Shown: positions 28,787 through 38,268 of the stretch, in pieces | Position numbering within the stretch: position 1 is the stretch's first letter | How the letters are laid out: every line of letters begins with the position of its first letter | Source of the DNA: Synechococcus sp. UW140 | Lineage (GTDB): Bacteria; Cyanobacteriota; Cyanobacteriia; PCC-6307; Cyanobiaceae | Direction of reading: 5' to 3' | DNA: 45,163 bases | Assembly (NCBI GenBank): GCA_945860085.1 | Contig: CAMAPJ010000010.1 | Coordinates: 1 to 45,163, forward strand | Position numbers and translations under genes: made by a program | Notes under the pieces: generated by a model | Database searches by the model: none | What the model was told of the DNA's origin: nothing | The model's input: only the letters and a program-made list of their open reading frames with translations

Positions 28787-30151
28787 CTAATCATCCAGGT
28801 GGAGGCCTGGCGCAGCCGGCAGGGCGCCAGGGGCAGGGGGAGTTGCAGGGGGAGTGGGGGGCAAAAGCTGGCGCACCAAGGCCGCCAGGGCCGCCACGGC
28901 GCCCGGCTGGCCCCGCAGACTGCGTAGGTCGTCGCGCAGGCCTTCCAGCCTCTGGGGCTGGTCGAGCCAATCAGCGGCCTCCTGGGCAATCGCCGCCGGG
29001 GTGAGGTTGCCGACCCGCTCGGGCACCACCATCCGACCTGCGGAGATGTTGGGCCAGGCCAGAAAGCCGTGGTTGCGCATCCTCCAGGCCGTCAGGGCCG
29101 CCCCCAGCAACCAGCGCAACAACGGCAGGCGCGCCAGGAGGCCGATCCCCCCATCCCAGGCCTGCATCACCTGCAGGTGCTGGGTGGGCACCAACACAAT
29201 CATCGGCACCCCGAGGGCGCCAAGCTCAGCGGTGTTGGCGCCGACAGTGGTCAGGGCCAGGGCGCACTGGCTCAGGGCCCCGTGGGCCGGATGGGACTCC
29301 AGCAGCAGGATCTCGCTGCCGGCGGGGGTGCGCAGGCGCAAGCCGTGGGCATCGTCGAGCAGCTCGGGTTCACCACAGCTGTAGGAGCCAAACAGGGGAT
29401 TGGCCGGGCTGGCGTAGGCGAGCAACTCGGCCACGGTGGTGGTCGGAGCCACTGGCAACAGGAAGCGGACTTGGGGACGCAGCCGCGCCAGCCGATCGGC
29501 GGTGTCAAGCAGGAAAGGCATGCCCACCTGCAGCTTGGCCCGCTTCGAACCGGGCATCAGGGCCACCCATTCGCCGGCTGGCAGGGGCGTTTCCTGTCGG
29601 GCCGATTCCGAGAGATCGGCCATTAGATCGCCCACCACCGTGGCGCGATCACGCCAGCGCCGAGGCAGGGCCTCCAGGGCCGTGGGACCCATCGCCGCGA
29701 TCACATCGTTCCAGCGGGGCCAGCGGGCCACCCACTCGGCGTAGGTGAGATGGCGATAGCCGAGGCGGGCCGAGAGCAGCACGGTCCAGAACTGGTCGCC
29801 GCCCAGGAACACCACCACCCCCTGACGGGGCCAGGCGCCATAGCGACGCGGCCAGAGCAGCAGAGGCCAGAACTTGCGGGCCGGCAGGATCCGGTCGAAC
29901 AGGCCCATCCCCGCCGCCACCTGGTGTTCGCGTCCCGTGGCATTGGGGCAAGGCACCAACACCAGATCTAGGCCAAGAGCAGCGGCCGGAACCCGGGGCC
30001 GCAGATCCAGTTCGCGATGCAAACGCAGGGCCAGGGGCCGAACCCAGGTGCTGAGCTCGCCGGGACCATTACAAACAATAACAACCAACCCCCCTGGGGC
30101 CGGCTTTCCCCCATAAGACAACCGGGCTTGAACCGGGGCTGACTGGCTCAA
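28787..30151 (-). CDS. Lipid-A-disaccharide-synthase-related glycosyltransferase
   Basis: A 454-aa GT-B type protein related to LpxB. The N-terminal domain has [19 protein letters not shown], where true LpxB has its GExSGD segment; the C-terminal nucleotide-sugar domain has [11 protein letters not shown] and [20 protein letters not shown], the usual donor-binding region. It is a recurrent cyanobacterial protein distinct from the dedicated LpxB, and its substrate is not established. The C-terminus is a Pro/Ala-rich tail. The start is 30151, just inside the tRNA-Leu gene. Confidence 0.8.
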   Translation of the reverse strand: MSQSAPVQARLSYGGKPAPGGLVVIVCNGPGELSTWVRPLALRLHRELDLRPRVPAAALGLDLVLVPCPNATGREHQVAAGMGLFDRILPARKFWPLLLWPRRYGAWPRQGVVVFLGGDQFWTVLLSARLGYRHLTYAEWVARWPRWNDVIAAMGPTALEALPRRWRDRATVVGDLMADLSESARQETPLPAGEWVALMPGSKRAKLQVGMPFLLDTADRLARLRPQVRFLLPVAPTTTVAELLAYASPANPLFGSYSCGEPELLDDAHGLRLRTPAGSEILLLESHPAHGALSQCALALTTVGANTAELGALGVPMIVLVPTQHLQVMQAWDGGIGLLARLPLLRWLLGAALTAWRMRNHGFLAWPNISAGRMVVPERVGNLTPAAIAQEAADWLDQPQRLEGLRDDLRSLRGQPGAVAALAALVRQLLPPTPPATPPAPGALPAAPGLHLDD

Positions 30152-30171
30152 ACCGGGTTCGGAAAAAAGAA

Positions 30172-30253
30172 TGCGGATGGCGAGACTTGAACTCGCAAGA
30201 CCGAAGTCACACGCCCCTCAAACGTGCGTGTCTACCAATTCCACCACATCCGC
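30172..30253 (-). tRNA. tRNA-Leu (anticodon GAG)
   Basis: An 82-nt class II tRNA. The acceptor stem GCGGATG pairs with CATCCGC, followed by discriminator A; CCA is not encoded. The anticodon stem CACGT/GCGTG encloses loop TTGAGGG, giving GAG. A long variable arm (TGACTTCGGTC) and T-arm GCGAGTTCAAGTCTCGC complete the fold. It reads CUC/CUU leucine codons. Confidence 0.95.
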
Positions 30254-30404
30254 GTGGCTGGATCAGGGCTGGTGCCCCGCCAGCTAGCAATATACCCATC
30301 GACCTCCCCAGAACCCGGTGGGGCCCCCGGGAGCCCCGATCCCTGGGAGCACTGATACAGTCCGCAGCGCCCTGCTTCGCCGGATTGCGCCGGACTCCCA
30401 CGCA

Positions 30405-31772
<1,368 letters not shown>

Positions 31773-31814
31773 GCGCCACCCGTACAACAACTGAGCCAGC
31801 ACAAAGCTGTAGTC

Positions 31815-31868
31815 AGAACAAAGTCTTTAGCAAGAACAAAGTCTTTAGCGAGAACAAAGGCTAAGCCG
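31815..31868. repeat. 18-bp tandem repeat, three copies
   Basis: AGAACAAAGTCTTTAGC(A/G) at 31815-31832 and 31833-31850, and a diverged AGAACAAAGGCTAAGCCG at 31851-31868. It lies between the convergent accC and yggT genes; the rest of that gap holds looser echoes such as AGCCAGTGC. Confidence 0.8.
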
Positions 31869-32014
31869 CTTCAGAGGCCAAGCCAGTGCATAAAGACTTA
31901 GCCAGTGCAATGACTGAGCCCGTTCAGAGGCGGAGCCAGCATTAAGACTCTGCCTGCAAGAAGCCAGTGCCAGCAGGGGCCCCAAGCGAAGCCACTGCAA
32001 CCAGCGGGTTCGGC

Positions 32015-32419
32015 TCAGCCAACGGCCGCCACCAGCCCCTGGGCCCGCAGGGCGATCAGGCTCAGCAGGCCCTGCTGACCGACGAGCAGTTCCCGCAGCA
32101 GGCTGATCAGGCCCACCCAGATCACCGGGGTGACATCCACCCCCCCGATCGGCTGGATCAGGCGGCGGCTGGCGGCCAGCAACGGCTCAGTGGGGATCGC
32201 CACCAGCCGCATCACCCCCTTGCCCAGATCCACCTGGGGATACCAGGTGAGCACGATGCGGAACAGAAACAGCAGGGTCCAGCCGGCCAAGGCCAGGCCC
32301 AGCGCCAGGTTGAACCAGGGCAGGACAGCGGCAATGACTGCCCCAGCCGAGACGGGCAGGGGCAGATCAGCCAGCAGGGCAGAAAGTGGGGCAGGCCATG
32401 ACACCGGAATCCCCGTCAC
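32015..32419 (-). CDS. YggT family membrane protein
   Basis: A 134-aa integral membrane protein with spans near residues 35-60 and 85-115. [15 protein letters not shown] and [21 protein letters not shown] are the family hallmarks. YggT homologues (Ycf19, CCB3) have been linked to cytochrome b6f assembly, septal or thylakoid organisation and osmotic tolerance, but the role here is not settled. The start is GTG at 32419; a second GTG five codons later is an alternative. Confidence 0.88.
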   Translation of the reverse strand: MTGIPVSWPAPLSALLADLPLPVSAGAVIAAVLPWFNLALGLALAGWTLLFLFRIVLTWYPQVDLGKGVMRLVAIPTEPLLAASRRLIQPIGGVDVTPVIWVGLISLLRELLVGQQGLLSLIALRAQGLVAAVG

Positions 32420-32496
32420 AAAGCTCTAAGCAGCAGGGGTTTGATCGTAGGGATTCGCCATCACTGCTTAGGATCCCAGCCGGATCCAACGGTGCC

Positions 32497-32619
32497 ATGA
32501 CCCCATCCCTTGCGAACTTCCTCAGCAGCCTCGCCTACGGCGCTGTGATCGTGGTGGTTCCAATCACGATCGCCCTGGTCCTGATCAGCCAGAACGACCG
32601 GCTCGACCGTCGGCTCTGA
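32497..32619 (+). CDS. psbX: Photosystem II protein X
   Basis: A 40-aa single-span subunit of photosystem II at the periphery of the core near cytochrome b559. The sequence [12 protein letters not shown], then a hydrophobic span ([15 protein letters not shown]) and SQNDRL, matches cyanobacterial PsbX at full length. The ATG at 32497 is the natural start. ycf66 follows on the same strand after 356 bp, as often seen in cyanobacteria. Confidence 0.95.
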   Translation: MTPSLANFLSSLAYGAVIVVVPITIALVLISQNDRLDRRL

Positions 32620-32975
32620 AACACCATCGGCGATCAGCGCCAGCCTCCGAGCCCAGTCATCTGAGATCGATGGCCAGTCCTTGGCTTGTCTCAAACTGGC
32701 TTGTCTGAGCCTGGCTCGTTTGAGCTGGCTCGTTTGAACCTGACCTGTTCTGGGCTCAATCGTCTGGGATCCATCGTCTGGGCTGACTTGTCTGAGGGGA
32801 CCCGTCTGGGCTAACTCGCGTGAACTCCCTTGTCTCGGCAATCATTGCCAAGCCCTGAACGCCGTTGGCTCGATGCCGCGGCCTAGAGTGGGCCGAACTG
32901 GGGTCCCTGGGTCCAGGCGTTTGAGCTTTGATCCAGGGCCTTGTCATTCAGCATCGCGACTGAGGGGTCGAAGCC
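32620..32975 (+). repeat. Gap with a degenerate 14-15 bp repeat array
   Basis: The 356 bp between psbX and ycf66 hold no gene. From about 32682 to 32838 a degenerate unit close to TGGCTTGTCTGAGCC recurs about ten times (for example TGGCTTGTCTCAAAC, TGGCTCGTTTGAGC, TGACTTGTCTGAGG). The ycf66 promoter should lie in the last ~120 bp, but no clear box was recognised. Confidence 0.7.
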
Positions 32976-34217
32976 GTGGTTAATGCCAGCCTCAACTGGG
33001 CCAGCATCGTCGGCATCGTGCTGGCGGTTGGGGGTGCGCTTCTCTACTTCATGAGGAGCTTCAAGCCCGCCTTGGCCCGCGACTACGACGTTTTCTTTGC
33101 GGCGATCGGCCTGCTTTGCGGCGGAATCCTTTTTTTCCAGGGCTGGCGGCTCGATCCGATCCTGCAGTTCGGCCAGTTCCTGCTCGCCGGCACCACCGTT
33201 TTTTTCGCCTACGAAAGCGTGCGCCTGCGGGGGGTCACCACCGAGCAGGCCCGCCGCTCCTCCTTTTTCGATGACGATGACGGTCCGCCGGCCGGACCGC
33301 AGATTGGCGGCCGCGATGCCTGGGGCAACGACCTCGATCGTTTCGATGAACCAGAACCGCTACGGCGCCGGATTCGCTCCCGCCAAGGTCAAGGTATGGA
33401 TGAAGCCTCCGATGAGGAGGACTTCTATCGGCCCCGCACCAACCCCCGCCCCGCCATTCCCGAACGGGCCGTATCCCGCAATGGCCGCGGAACTGCTCCG
33501 GATGACTGGAATCTGGGACCAACCCCAGCCGGCCCCAGGGACCTGCCGCCTCGCACTGGTCGCTACGGCCCTGGCGGTGCAGGCGGAGAGTCTTATGCAA
33601 GCGCCCCCGGTCCCAGTCCCAGGACAGCGGCCTATGGCAGCTCGGGCCCCTCTGGCCCCTCAGCAGCGGGCTCAGCGGCTGGCTCAGCGGCTGGCTCAGC
33701 CGATGCTTCAGCTGGCTTCGGCGCCCGTCGCCGCGACAAAGATGAGGGTCGCCGTGGCAGTCGACCCAGCGCCGCCAGTGCCCCCGAGGAGATGCCTCGC
33801 TCCGCCCGACGGCCCGACGGCAGCGCTCCCGTCCAGCAGTCCGCAGCCGGTGCCCCGCTCCCAGGCCGCGGCACCATGCCCCAGGGTTCACCGATCTCCG
33901 GCGCCAGTTCCTACGGCTCCAGACCCGGTCCAGCCCGGGAGCCGGGATTGGGCAACCGGCCCGGGGCCCCCCAAGGCTCTGACCCCCGTCCAAGCCCAGC
34001 TCCCCTTGGCCGCAGCGGCAGCCCTCGCCCGGCCGGCCAGCAGATTGGTGATGCCGAATTCCGTCCCCTGCGTGCTGATGTGGGTCCGGCGAACCCCTCG
34101 GCAGAGCGGAGCGCAAGCCGCCAGCCTGGTCCCGGAGCTGAATCGGCCCCAAGTCGCAGCAGCAGCGCTCCGCCAGCCAGCCCCGGACGCGATAACAGCT
34201 CCCGCTTCGACGACTGA
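32976..34217 (+). CDS. ycf66: Ycf66 family protein
   Basis: A 413-aa protein. The conserved N-terminal ~95 residues have three membrane spans (SLNWASIVGIVLAVGGALLY; VFFAAIGLLCGGILFF; FLLAGTTVFFAYESVRLRG). The remaining 300 residues are disordered, rich in Pro/Ser/Gly/Arg, with an acidic patch FFDDDDGPP and a Ser-Ala-Ala-Gly run encoded by a 12-bp repeat (GGCTCAGCGGCT) near 33670-33710. Ycf66 is conserved in cyanobacteria and some chloroplast genomes, and its function is unknown. The start is GTG at 32976. The stop is immediately followed by the next gene's GTG. Confidence 0.88.
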   Translation: MVNASLNWASIVGIVLAVGGALLYFMRSFKPALARDYDVFFAAIGLLCGGILFFQGWRLDPILQFGQFLLAGTTVFFAYESVRLRGVTTEQARRSSFFDDDDGPPAGPQIGGRDAWGNDLDRFDEPEPLRRRIRSRQGQGMDEASDEEDFYRPRTNPRPAIPERAVSRNGRGTAPDDWNLGPTPAGPRDLPPRTGRYGPGGAGGESYASAPGPSPRTAAYGSSGPSGPSAAGSAAGSAAGSADASAGFGARRRDKDEGRRGSRPSAASAPEEMPRSARRPDGSAPVQQSAAGAPLPGRGTMPQGSPISGASSYGSRPGPAREPGLGNRPGAPQGSDPRPSPAPLGRSGSPRPAGQQIGDAEFRPLRADVGPANPSAERSASRQPGPGAESAPSRSSSAPPASPGRDNSSRFDD

Positions 34218-34790
34218 GTGCGCAGCAGCCCGGGCCCTTCACTACTGGCCCCCCCACTCCTGAGCCTGCTACTCCTGGTTCAGGCCTGCTCCCTGCCCTG
34301 GGGAATCCGTCGCCAACCGAGTCCGAGGTCAGCCCTCGGACTCGGGGCAGAAAGCCGCCAGGATCCGGCCCTCAGTGGGGATGGCCGCCTACTGGCCAGC
34401 CTGGTACTCCGCTCGGGACGCAGCACCGTAGTTCTGCAGGATCGGCGCTCGGGCCAGATGATGCCGCTGCCCCTGCTGCGCGGCCAGCAACCCCATAGCT
34501 CGCCGTCCTTGAGCTGGAACGGCCGTTACCTGGCGCTGCTGGTCTGGCGGGGTTCCCGGCGCCAGGTGGTGGTCAATGACCGAGCTACCAACAGGCTGCT
34601 GCCCATGCCCCTGCGGGGCGATCGCGATCCCCAGCGCCTCAGCCTTGCCCCAGATGCCCGCCACCTTGCCGTGGAACTCGTGGAGGGCGGCCAGAGCCGG
34701 GTGGAGGTCTTTGCCCTCAATGAGCTGCTGGAACCCGATCCGATTCCTGGCCAGTGGCTCCAAGGCCCTCGATCGGGGTCGCGCCCATGA
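34218..34790 (+). CDS. Lipoprotein with TolB-like beta-propeller repeats, first of a pair
   Basis: A 190-aa protein starting at GTG 34218, directly after the ycf66 stop. A signal peptide with lipobox LLVQAC ends at Cys24. Two blocks of the TolB/PD40 type follow: DPALSGDGRLLASLVLR with VVLQDRRSG, and SPSLSWNGRYLALLVW with VVVNDRATN, then APDARHLAVELVEGG. That is too few blades for a closed propeller, so it may pair with its neighbour. It is probably anchored in a membrane facing the periplasm. The next gene overlaps by four bases. Confidence 0.78.
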   Translation: MRSSPGPSLLAPPLLSLLLLVQACSLPWGIRRQPSPRSALGLGAESRQDPALSGDGRLLASLVLRSGRSTVVLQDRRSGQMMPLPLLRGQQPHSSPSLSWNGRYLALLVWRGSRRQVVVNDRATNRLLPMPLRGDRDPQRLSLAPDARHLAVELVEGGQSRVEVFALNELLEPDPIPGQWLQGPRSGSRP

Positions 34791-35299
34791 GCCGCCCTGG
34801 CCATCGGATGGGCTGGGCCTTAGCGCCAACTCCCGGACTTGCTCTGGCGCTGAGCTTGCTGCTGGCGGGCTGCCTCGACAACGGCGCCCGCCCGCTAATG
34901 GGGCTCAATCTGCAATTGGCCCATACCGCCGTGAACCGGGATCCGGCCCTCAGCAGCGACTGGCTGGCCCTGATCGGCGGCCGGGAGGGTCGCGAGCAAG
35001 TGCGGCTAGTACGGCTCAGCCAGGGGGCACCGGTGCCCCTAACGGGGCTAAACCGACCCGATGCCCGGCCCGTGAGCGTGGCGGTGGACCAATGGGGCGA
35101 ACGGCTGGCCCTGATCCGGGAGCTGGAGGGCCGCAGCGAGCTGGTGCTCTATCGCCGCTCGCTGCAAAGTGTGCAGCCGATCCCGATCGAACCGGCTGGC
35201 GTGCCCCATCGACTGGCCTTCAGCGCCGATGGCCGCGTGTTGGCCGTGGAGGTGGTCCGAGGCGGCCTCAGCCAGGTGGATTTACTGGAGCTGCCCTGA
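34787..35299 (+). CDS. Lipoprotein with TolB-like repeats, second of a pair
   Basis: A 170-aa protein from ATG 34787, overlapping the previous stop (ATGA). Its lipobox LLLAGC ends at Cys29. Repeat blocks parallel those of its neighbour: DPALSSDWLALIGGREG, SVAVDQWGERLALIRELEG with LVLYRRS, and AFSADGRVLAVEVVRGGLSQ. The two proteins are similar in size, signal and repeat type, suggesting tandem duplication and a possible joint structure. Function unknown. Confidence 0.78.
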   Translation: MSRPGHRMGWALAPTPGLALALSLLLAGCLDNGARPLMGLNLQLAHTAVNRDPALSSDWLALIGGREGREQVRLVRLSQGAPVPLTGLNRPDARPVSVAVDQWGERLALIRELEGRSELVLYRRSLQSVQPIPIEPAGVPHRLAFSADGRVLAVEVVRGGLSQVDLLELP

Positions 35300-35400
35300 G
35301 CCCACCAGAGCACTCTGGCGAACTAGCCCGACCTTGGGTTCCATGGATCAGGCGGCAATAGATCCGGCGGCATCGCATCGGTTCAGCGGGGACATAAGCC

Positions 35401-35661
35401 CTAAGGCACTAGACCGGCCCAATGGAGGAAGGTGTCGCCGCTTGTGGCCTCAATCACCAAGATGGCCGCGAACCCGACCATGGCAAAGCGACCATTGATG
35501 CGCTCGGCATAGGAACTCCAGCCGAAGCTGGGTACATCGAGGGTTGTGGCGCTAGTGGCAGGCGGTTCCGGCTTCGAAGGCACTGGCTGGGGCTCGTCTG
35601 ACTGGACTGTGTCTAGCTGGGGCGCTTCGGCCTTGCTGGCGTCAGGATTGGGGGTGGCCAT
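35401..35661 (-). CDS. High-light-inducible protein (one-helix CAB-like)
   Basis: An 86-aa thylakoid protein. A 45-residue Pro/Ser/Thr-rich N-terminus precedes the chlorophyll-binding helix ERINGRFAMVGFAAILVIEA with the conserved Glu, Asn-Gly-Arg and second Glu, then TSGDTFLHWAGL. Such proteins bind chlorophyll and carotenoid and protect assembling photosystems under excess light. It lies five bases downstream of the ABC exporter on the same strand, so the two are likely one transcript. Confidence 0.92.
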   Translation of the reverse strand: MATPNPDASKAEAPQLDTVQSDEPQPVPSKPEPPATSATTLDVPSFGWSSYAERINGRFAMVGFAAILVIEATSGDTFLHWAGLVP

Positions 35662-35666
35662 GGCTC

Positions 35667-37658
35667 TCAGGCTCCGGTGTTGAAGTCATAGCTGGTGGCC
35701 GGAATCAACTTCCAGCCCCCTTGGCCGTCCAGTTCCAGCACGGTGTCGTGGAAGCTGCGCAGGGTGGGACGGTGGCCGACGCTGACGAAGGCCATCTCCC
35801 GTTGAGCCAGGAGGTTGTAGAGGTGTTTTTCGGTGGCCACATCGAGGGCGCTGGTCGCCTCATCAAGTACCACGAACTGGGGCGAGTTGAGCAGCAGGCG
35901 GGCGAAGGCCAGCCGTTGTTGTTCTCCCAGGGAAAGCAGCCGGGGCCAGTCCTGTTTGATGTCCAAGTCGGGGTAACGCTGCACAAGGGCTGGCAACCGC
36001 ACTTCCTCGAGCACATGGCGCAGCTGCTCATCGCTGAAGCGATCGGGCTGGAGCGGATAGCAGAGCTGCTCACGCAGGCTGCCCAGAATCATGTAGGGCT
36101 TCTGGGGAATGAACAGCAGCTCGCTGATCGGCGGCCGCTCAACCGTGCCCTGGGCGGGATCCCAGAGGCCACTAACCATGCGCAGGAAGGAGGTTTTGCC
36201 GCAGCCACTGGGGCCCACCACCAGCAGGCGCTGGGCATGGCTGACCTCGAGGCTGATCTGACTGATCAGCACCCGATCGCTCTGGGGCGGCACTAGGTCG
36301 GCCTGGCGGATCAGGATCGAATCGCCGTTGCCGCGGTCATGAGCGTTGGCGGCCTTGTCATCGCGAACGGCCGCTTTGGCGTTGATCTCATCAACTGTGC
36401 CCTGGAAACCCTCCAGGCGACTGATCGAAGCCGAGAAGGCCGCTAGCTGCTCGATGTTCTGAACAATGAAGCTCAGCGACGAGAAAACCTGGGCAAAAGC
36501 GATACCGGCCTGACTAAAGACGCCGAAATCGACCTCCTTGGCGAAATAAACCGGCGCAATCACCAGCCAGGGCAGGAAACGGGAGAAGTAATCATAAGAG
36601 CGCTTAACCACATTGATGGCAGCCGTCCAAAGGATCAGGCGGTCAAAGTTGAAGATGGCGTTGCCTAGGCGCCGGCTAACTTCCTTGGTCTCCTGGCTTT
36701 CGCCCCGATAGAAGGCAATCGATTCGGCATTATCGCGGACGTGCACCATGCCGTAGCGGAAATCGGCTTCGAGCCTCAGCTGGGCATTATTGAGAATCAC
36801 CAGGCGCCGGCTAATAAACACCACCAGGGCCGTACCGATCACCGAATAGGCAAAGAGAATGCCGGCCAGATTCTTGCTGATTGACCAGAGGATAATAATG
36901 AAACTGAAAAAAGTCAGCAAGGCTTCAATAATCCCTACCGTGACCTCCAAGCTGGTGCCTGTGAAGCTGGCCGTATCCTGGGTGATCCGCTGGTCGGGGT
37001 TGTCGATTTCGCCGCCAGTTTCATCATTGGGGTTAATCAGGTAATAGGCCCGGTTGGCCATATAGCGCTCTAGCAGCCGCTCGCTCAACCAGCGCCGCCA
37101 GAGCAAACCCAGCTTGGGGATCAGGTAGGTCTGCAGGCCCCGGATCGGCAGGGCTAGAACTAGACAAAAGGCATAGATCGCCACGATCTTCCAGAAGCCC
37201 GTGTCGTCATAAGCAACCAGAGCGTTATCGACATTGCGCGCAATAAAACTGATGCCCACATTGATGGCGTTGATCACCAACACCAGCAGGGCTATCACCC
37301 CAAGCAACAACCACGGCAGCCAACGGCCCTGGCGCAGGCGGCCCCGGAACCAGACAAACACGCCCAGACCGATGGCGAACGCCACCATCACCCCCACGCC
37401 CCAGGGGCCATGCCAGATCGAATTCACCCAGGCGGGCACCCCAGGCAAAAAGCGGCTCTGCAGGCCAGGAATCCAGGCACCCGTTGCTGTCACCAGGCCG
37501 GTGACCAGCAACAGGGTGATGCCAACAACCACCGCCAGCAGGGCGCCAATGAGAAGCAGGAACTGCCAGGCGTTGGTGTCCTCGATCGGCAGGAAGTAGG
37601 GCTGGGCCAGGCGCTGCAGCTTGCCGAGCTGGCTGCGGAAGGCCTTCAAGGGACTCAT
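35667..37658 (-). CDS. SbmA/BacA-like (YddA type) ABC transporter, fused permease-ATPase
   Basis: A 663-aa half-transporter. After a cytosolic start come membrane spans at about 37-60, 85-105, 115-140 and further to residue 390, including the SbmA_BacA segments WLSERLLERYMANRAYYL and NPDQRITQD. The ATPase domain has Walker A GPSGCGKTS, signature LLSLGEQQRLAFARLLL, Walker B VVLDEATSALD and the switch His in VGHRP. Family members move peptides, fatty acyl or vitamin-like cargo; the substrate is unknown here. I start at the ATG at 37658; a TTG at 37670 is possible. The membrane half uses noticeably more A/T-rich codons than its neighbours. An Hlip gene follows. Confidence 0.88.
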   Translation of the reverse strand: MSPLKAFRSQLGKLQRLAQPYFLPIEDTNAWQFLLLIGALLAVVVGITLLLVTGLVTATGAWIPGLQSRFLPGVPAWVNSIWHGPWGVGVMVAFAIGLGVFVWFRGRLRQGRWLPWLLLGVIALLVLVINAINVGISFIARNVDNALVAYDDTGFWKIVAIYAFCLVLALPIRGLQTYLIPKLGLLWRRWLSERLLERYMANRAYYLINPNDETGGEIDNPDQRITQDTASFTGTSLEVTVGIIEALLTFFSFIIILWSISKNLAGILFAYSVIGTALVVFISRRLVILNNAQLRLEADFRYGMVHVRDNAESIAFYRGESQETKEVSRRLGNAIFNFDRLILWTAAINVVKRSYDYFSRFLPWLVIAPVYFAKEVDFGVFSQAGIAFAQVFSSLSFIVQNIEQLAAFSASISRLEGFQGTVDEINAKAAVRDDKAANAHDRGNGDSILIRQADLVPPQSDRVLISQISLEVSHAQRLLVVGPSGCGKTSFLRMVSGLWDPAQGTVERPPISELLFIPQKPYMILGSLREQLCYPLQPDRFSDEQLRHVLEEVRLPALVQRYPDLDIKQDWPRLLSLGEQQRLAFARLLLNSPQFVVLDEATSALDVATEKHLYNLLAQREMAFVSVGHRPTLRSFHDTVLELDGQGGWKLIPATSYDFNTGA

Positions 37659-37725
37659 GACGACGCTCAAGTGAGGGCATTCTCGCCGCTAGAGCGTCCT
37701 GAGCGCAGGCTGGCCCAGGGATCGC

Positions 37726-38073
37726 TCACCCAGGCGGCCACTGCAGCGGCCGGCCACCGATCACATGCACGTGCAGGTGAAACACCGTCTGACCCGCCTC
37801 GGCGCCGCTGTTGATCACCGTGCGCCAGGCCGTGAGCCCCTCCTGTTGCGCCACCTGGGCGGCCACCAGCAACAGGTGGCCGAGCAGAAGAGCATCCTCC
37901 GCGGTGGCGTCGGCCAGGTTGACGAGGGGCTGGCGCGGGATCACCAGGATGTGCACCGGCGCCTGGGGCTGGACATCGCGGAATGCGATGCAGAGGTCGT
38001 CGCTGTGGACCTGATCGCAGGGGATCTCACCGCGCAGGATGCGGCCGAAAATCGTGGCGGAGGGCTGGTCCAT
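37726..38073 (-). CDS. HIT family (histidine triad) nucleotide-binding protein
   Basis: A 115-aa purine-nucleotide phosphoramidase or hydrolase of the HINT type. The N-terminus TIFGRILRGEIPCDQVH and AFRDVQPQAPVHILVIP are characteristic, and the catalytic triad is in FHLHVHVIGGRPL near the C-terminus. The length fits the HINT branch. It starts at ATG 38073 and is divergent from the comM-like gene. Confidence 0.93.
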   Translation of the reverse strand: MDQPSATIFGRILRGEIPCDQVHSDDLCIAFRDVQPQAPVHILVIPRQPLVNLADATAEDALLLGHLLLVAAQVAQQEGLTAWRTVINSGAEAGQTVFHLHVHVIGGRPLQWPPG

Positions 38074-38119
38074 GGCGGCGCGGATGGGACGGGCGGGAGC
38101 GGGACAGGCGACAGCAACC

Positions 38120-38130
38120 GGGGGGGGGGG
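38120..38130 (+). repeat. Homopolymeric tract of 11 G
   Basis: Eleven consecutive G residues lie between the divergent HIT and comM-like genes, the longest single-base run in the window. Such tracts slip readily during replication and can also be a sequencing or assembly weak spot. Confidence 0.85.
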
Positions 38131-38268
38131 CGTTCAGGCGCTGGTCTGCCTCAAGCCCGGACCGGCCCAACACCTGGCCGACTCCACGCAGGGCCGACTC
38201 GAAGACTCGAACCATCCCCACCTCGAACAGTGGTGGCACTTGTTCTGTGAATCCCTGCTCCTGGCTTG

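Noticed and set aside
33097-34263. A 388-codon open frame overlapping ycf66 in another frame
   Set aside because: Its translation is Pro/Ala-rich low complexity, and the N-terminal ycf66 frame is clearly the conserved one. High GC content makes such shadows common.
38186-38262. A possible tRNA fragment (GGTTCGAGTC on the minus strand)
   Set aside because: No acceptor, D or anticodon arm can be built around the T-loop-like sequence.
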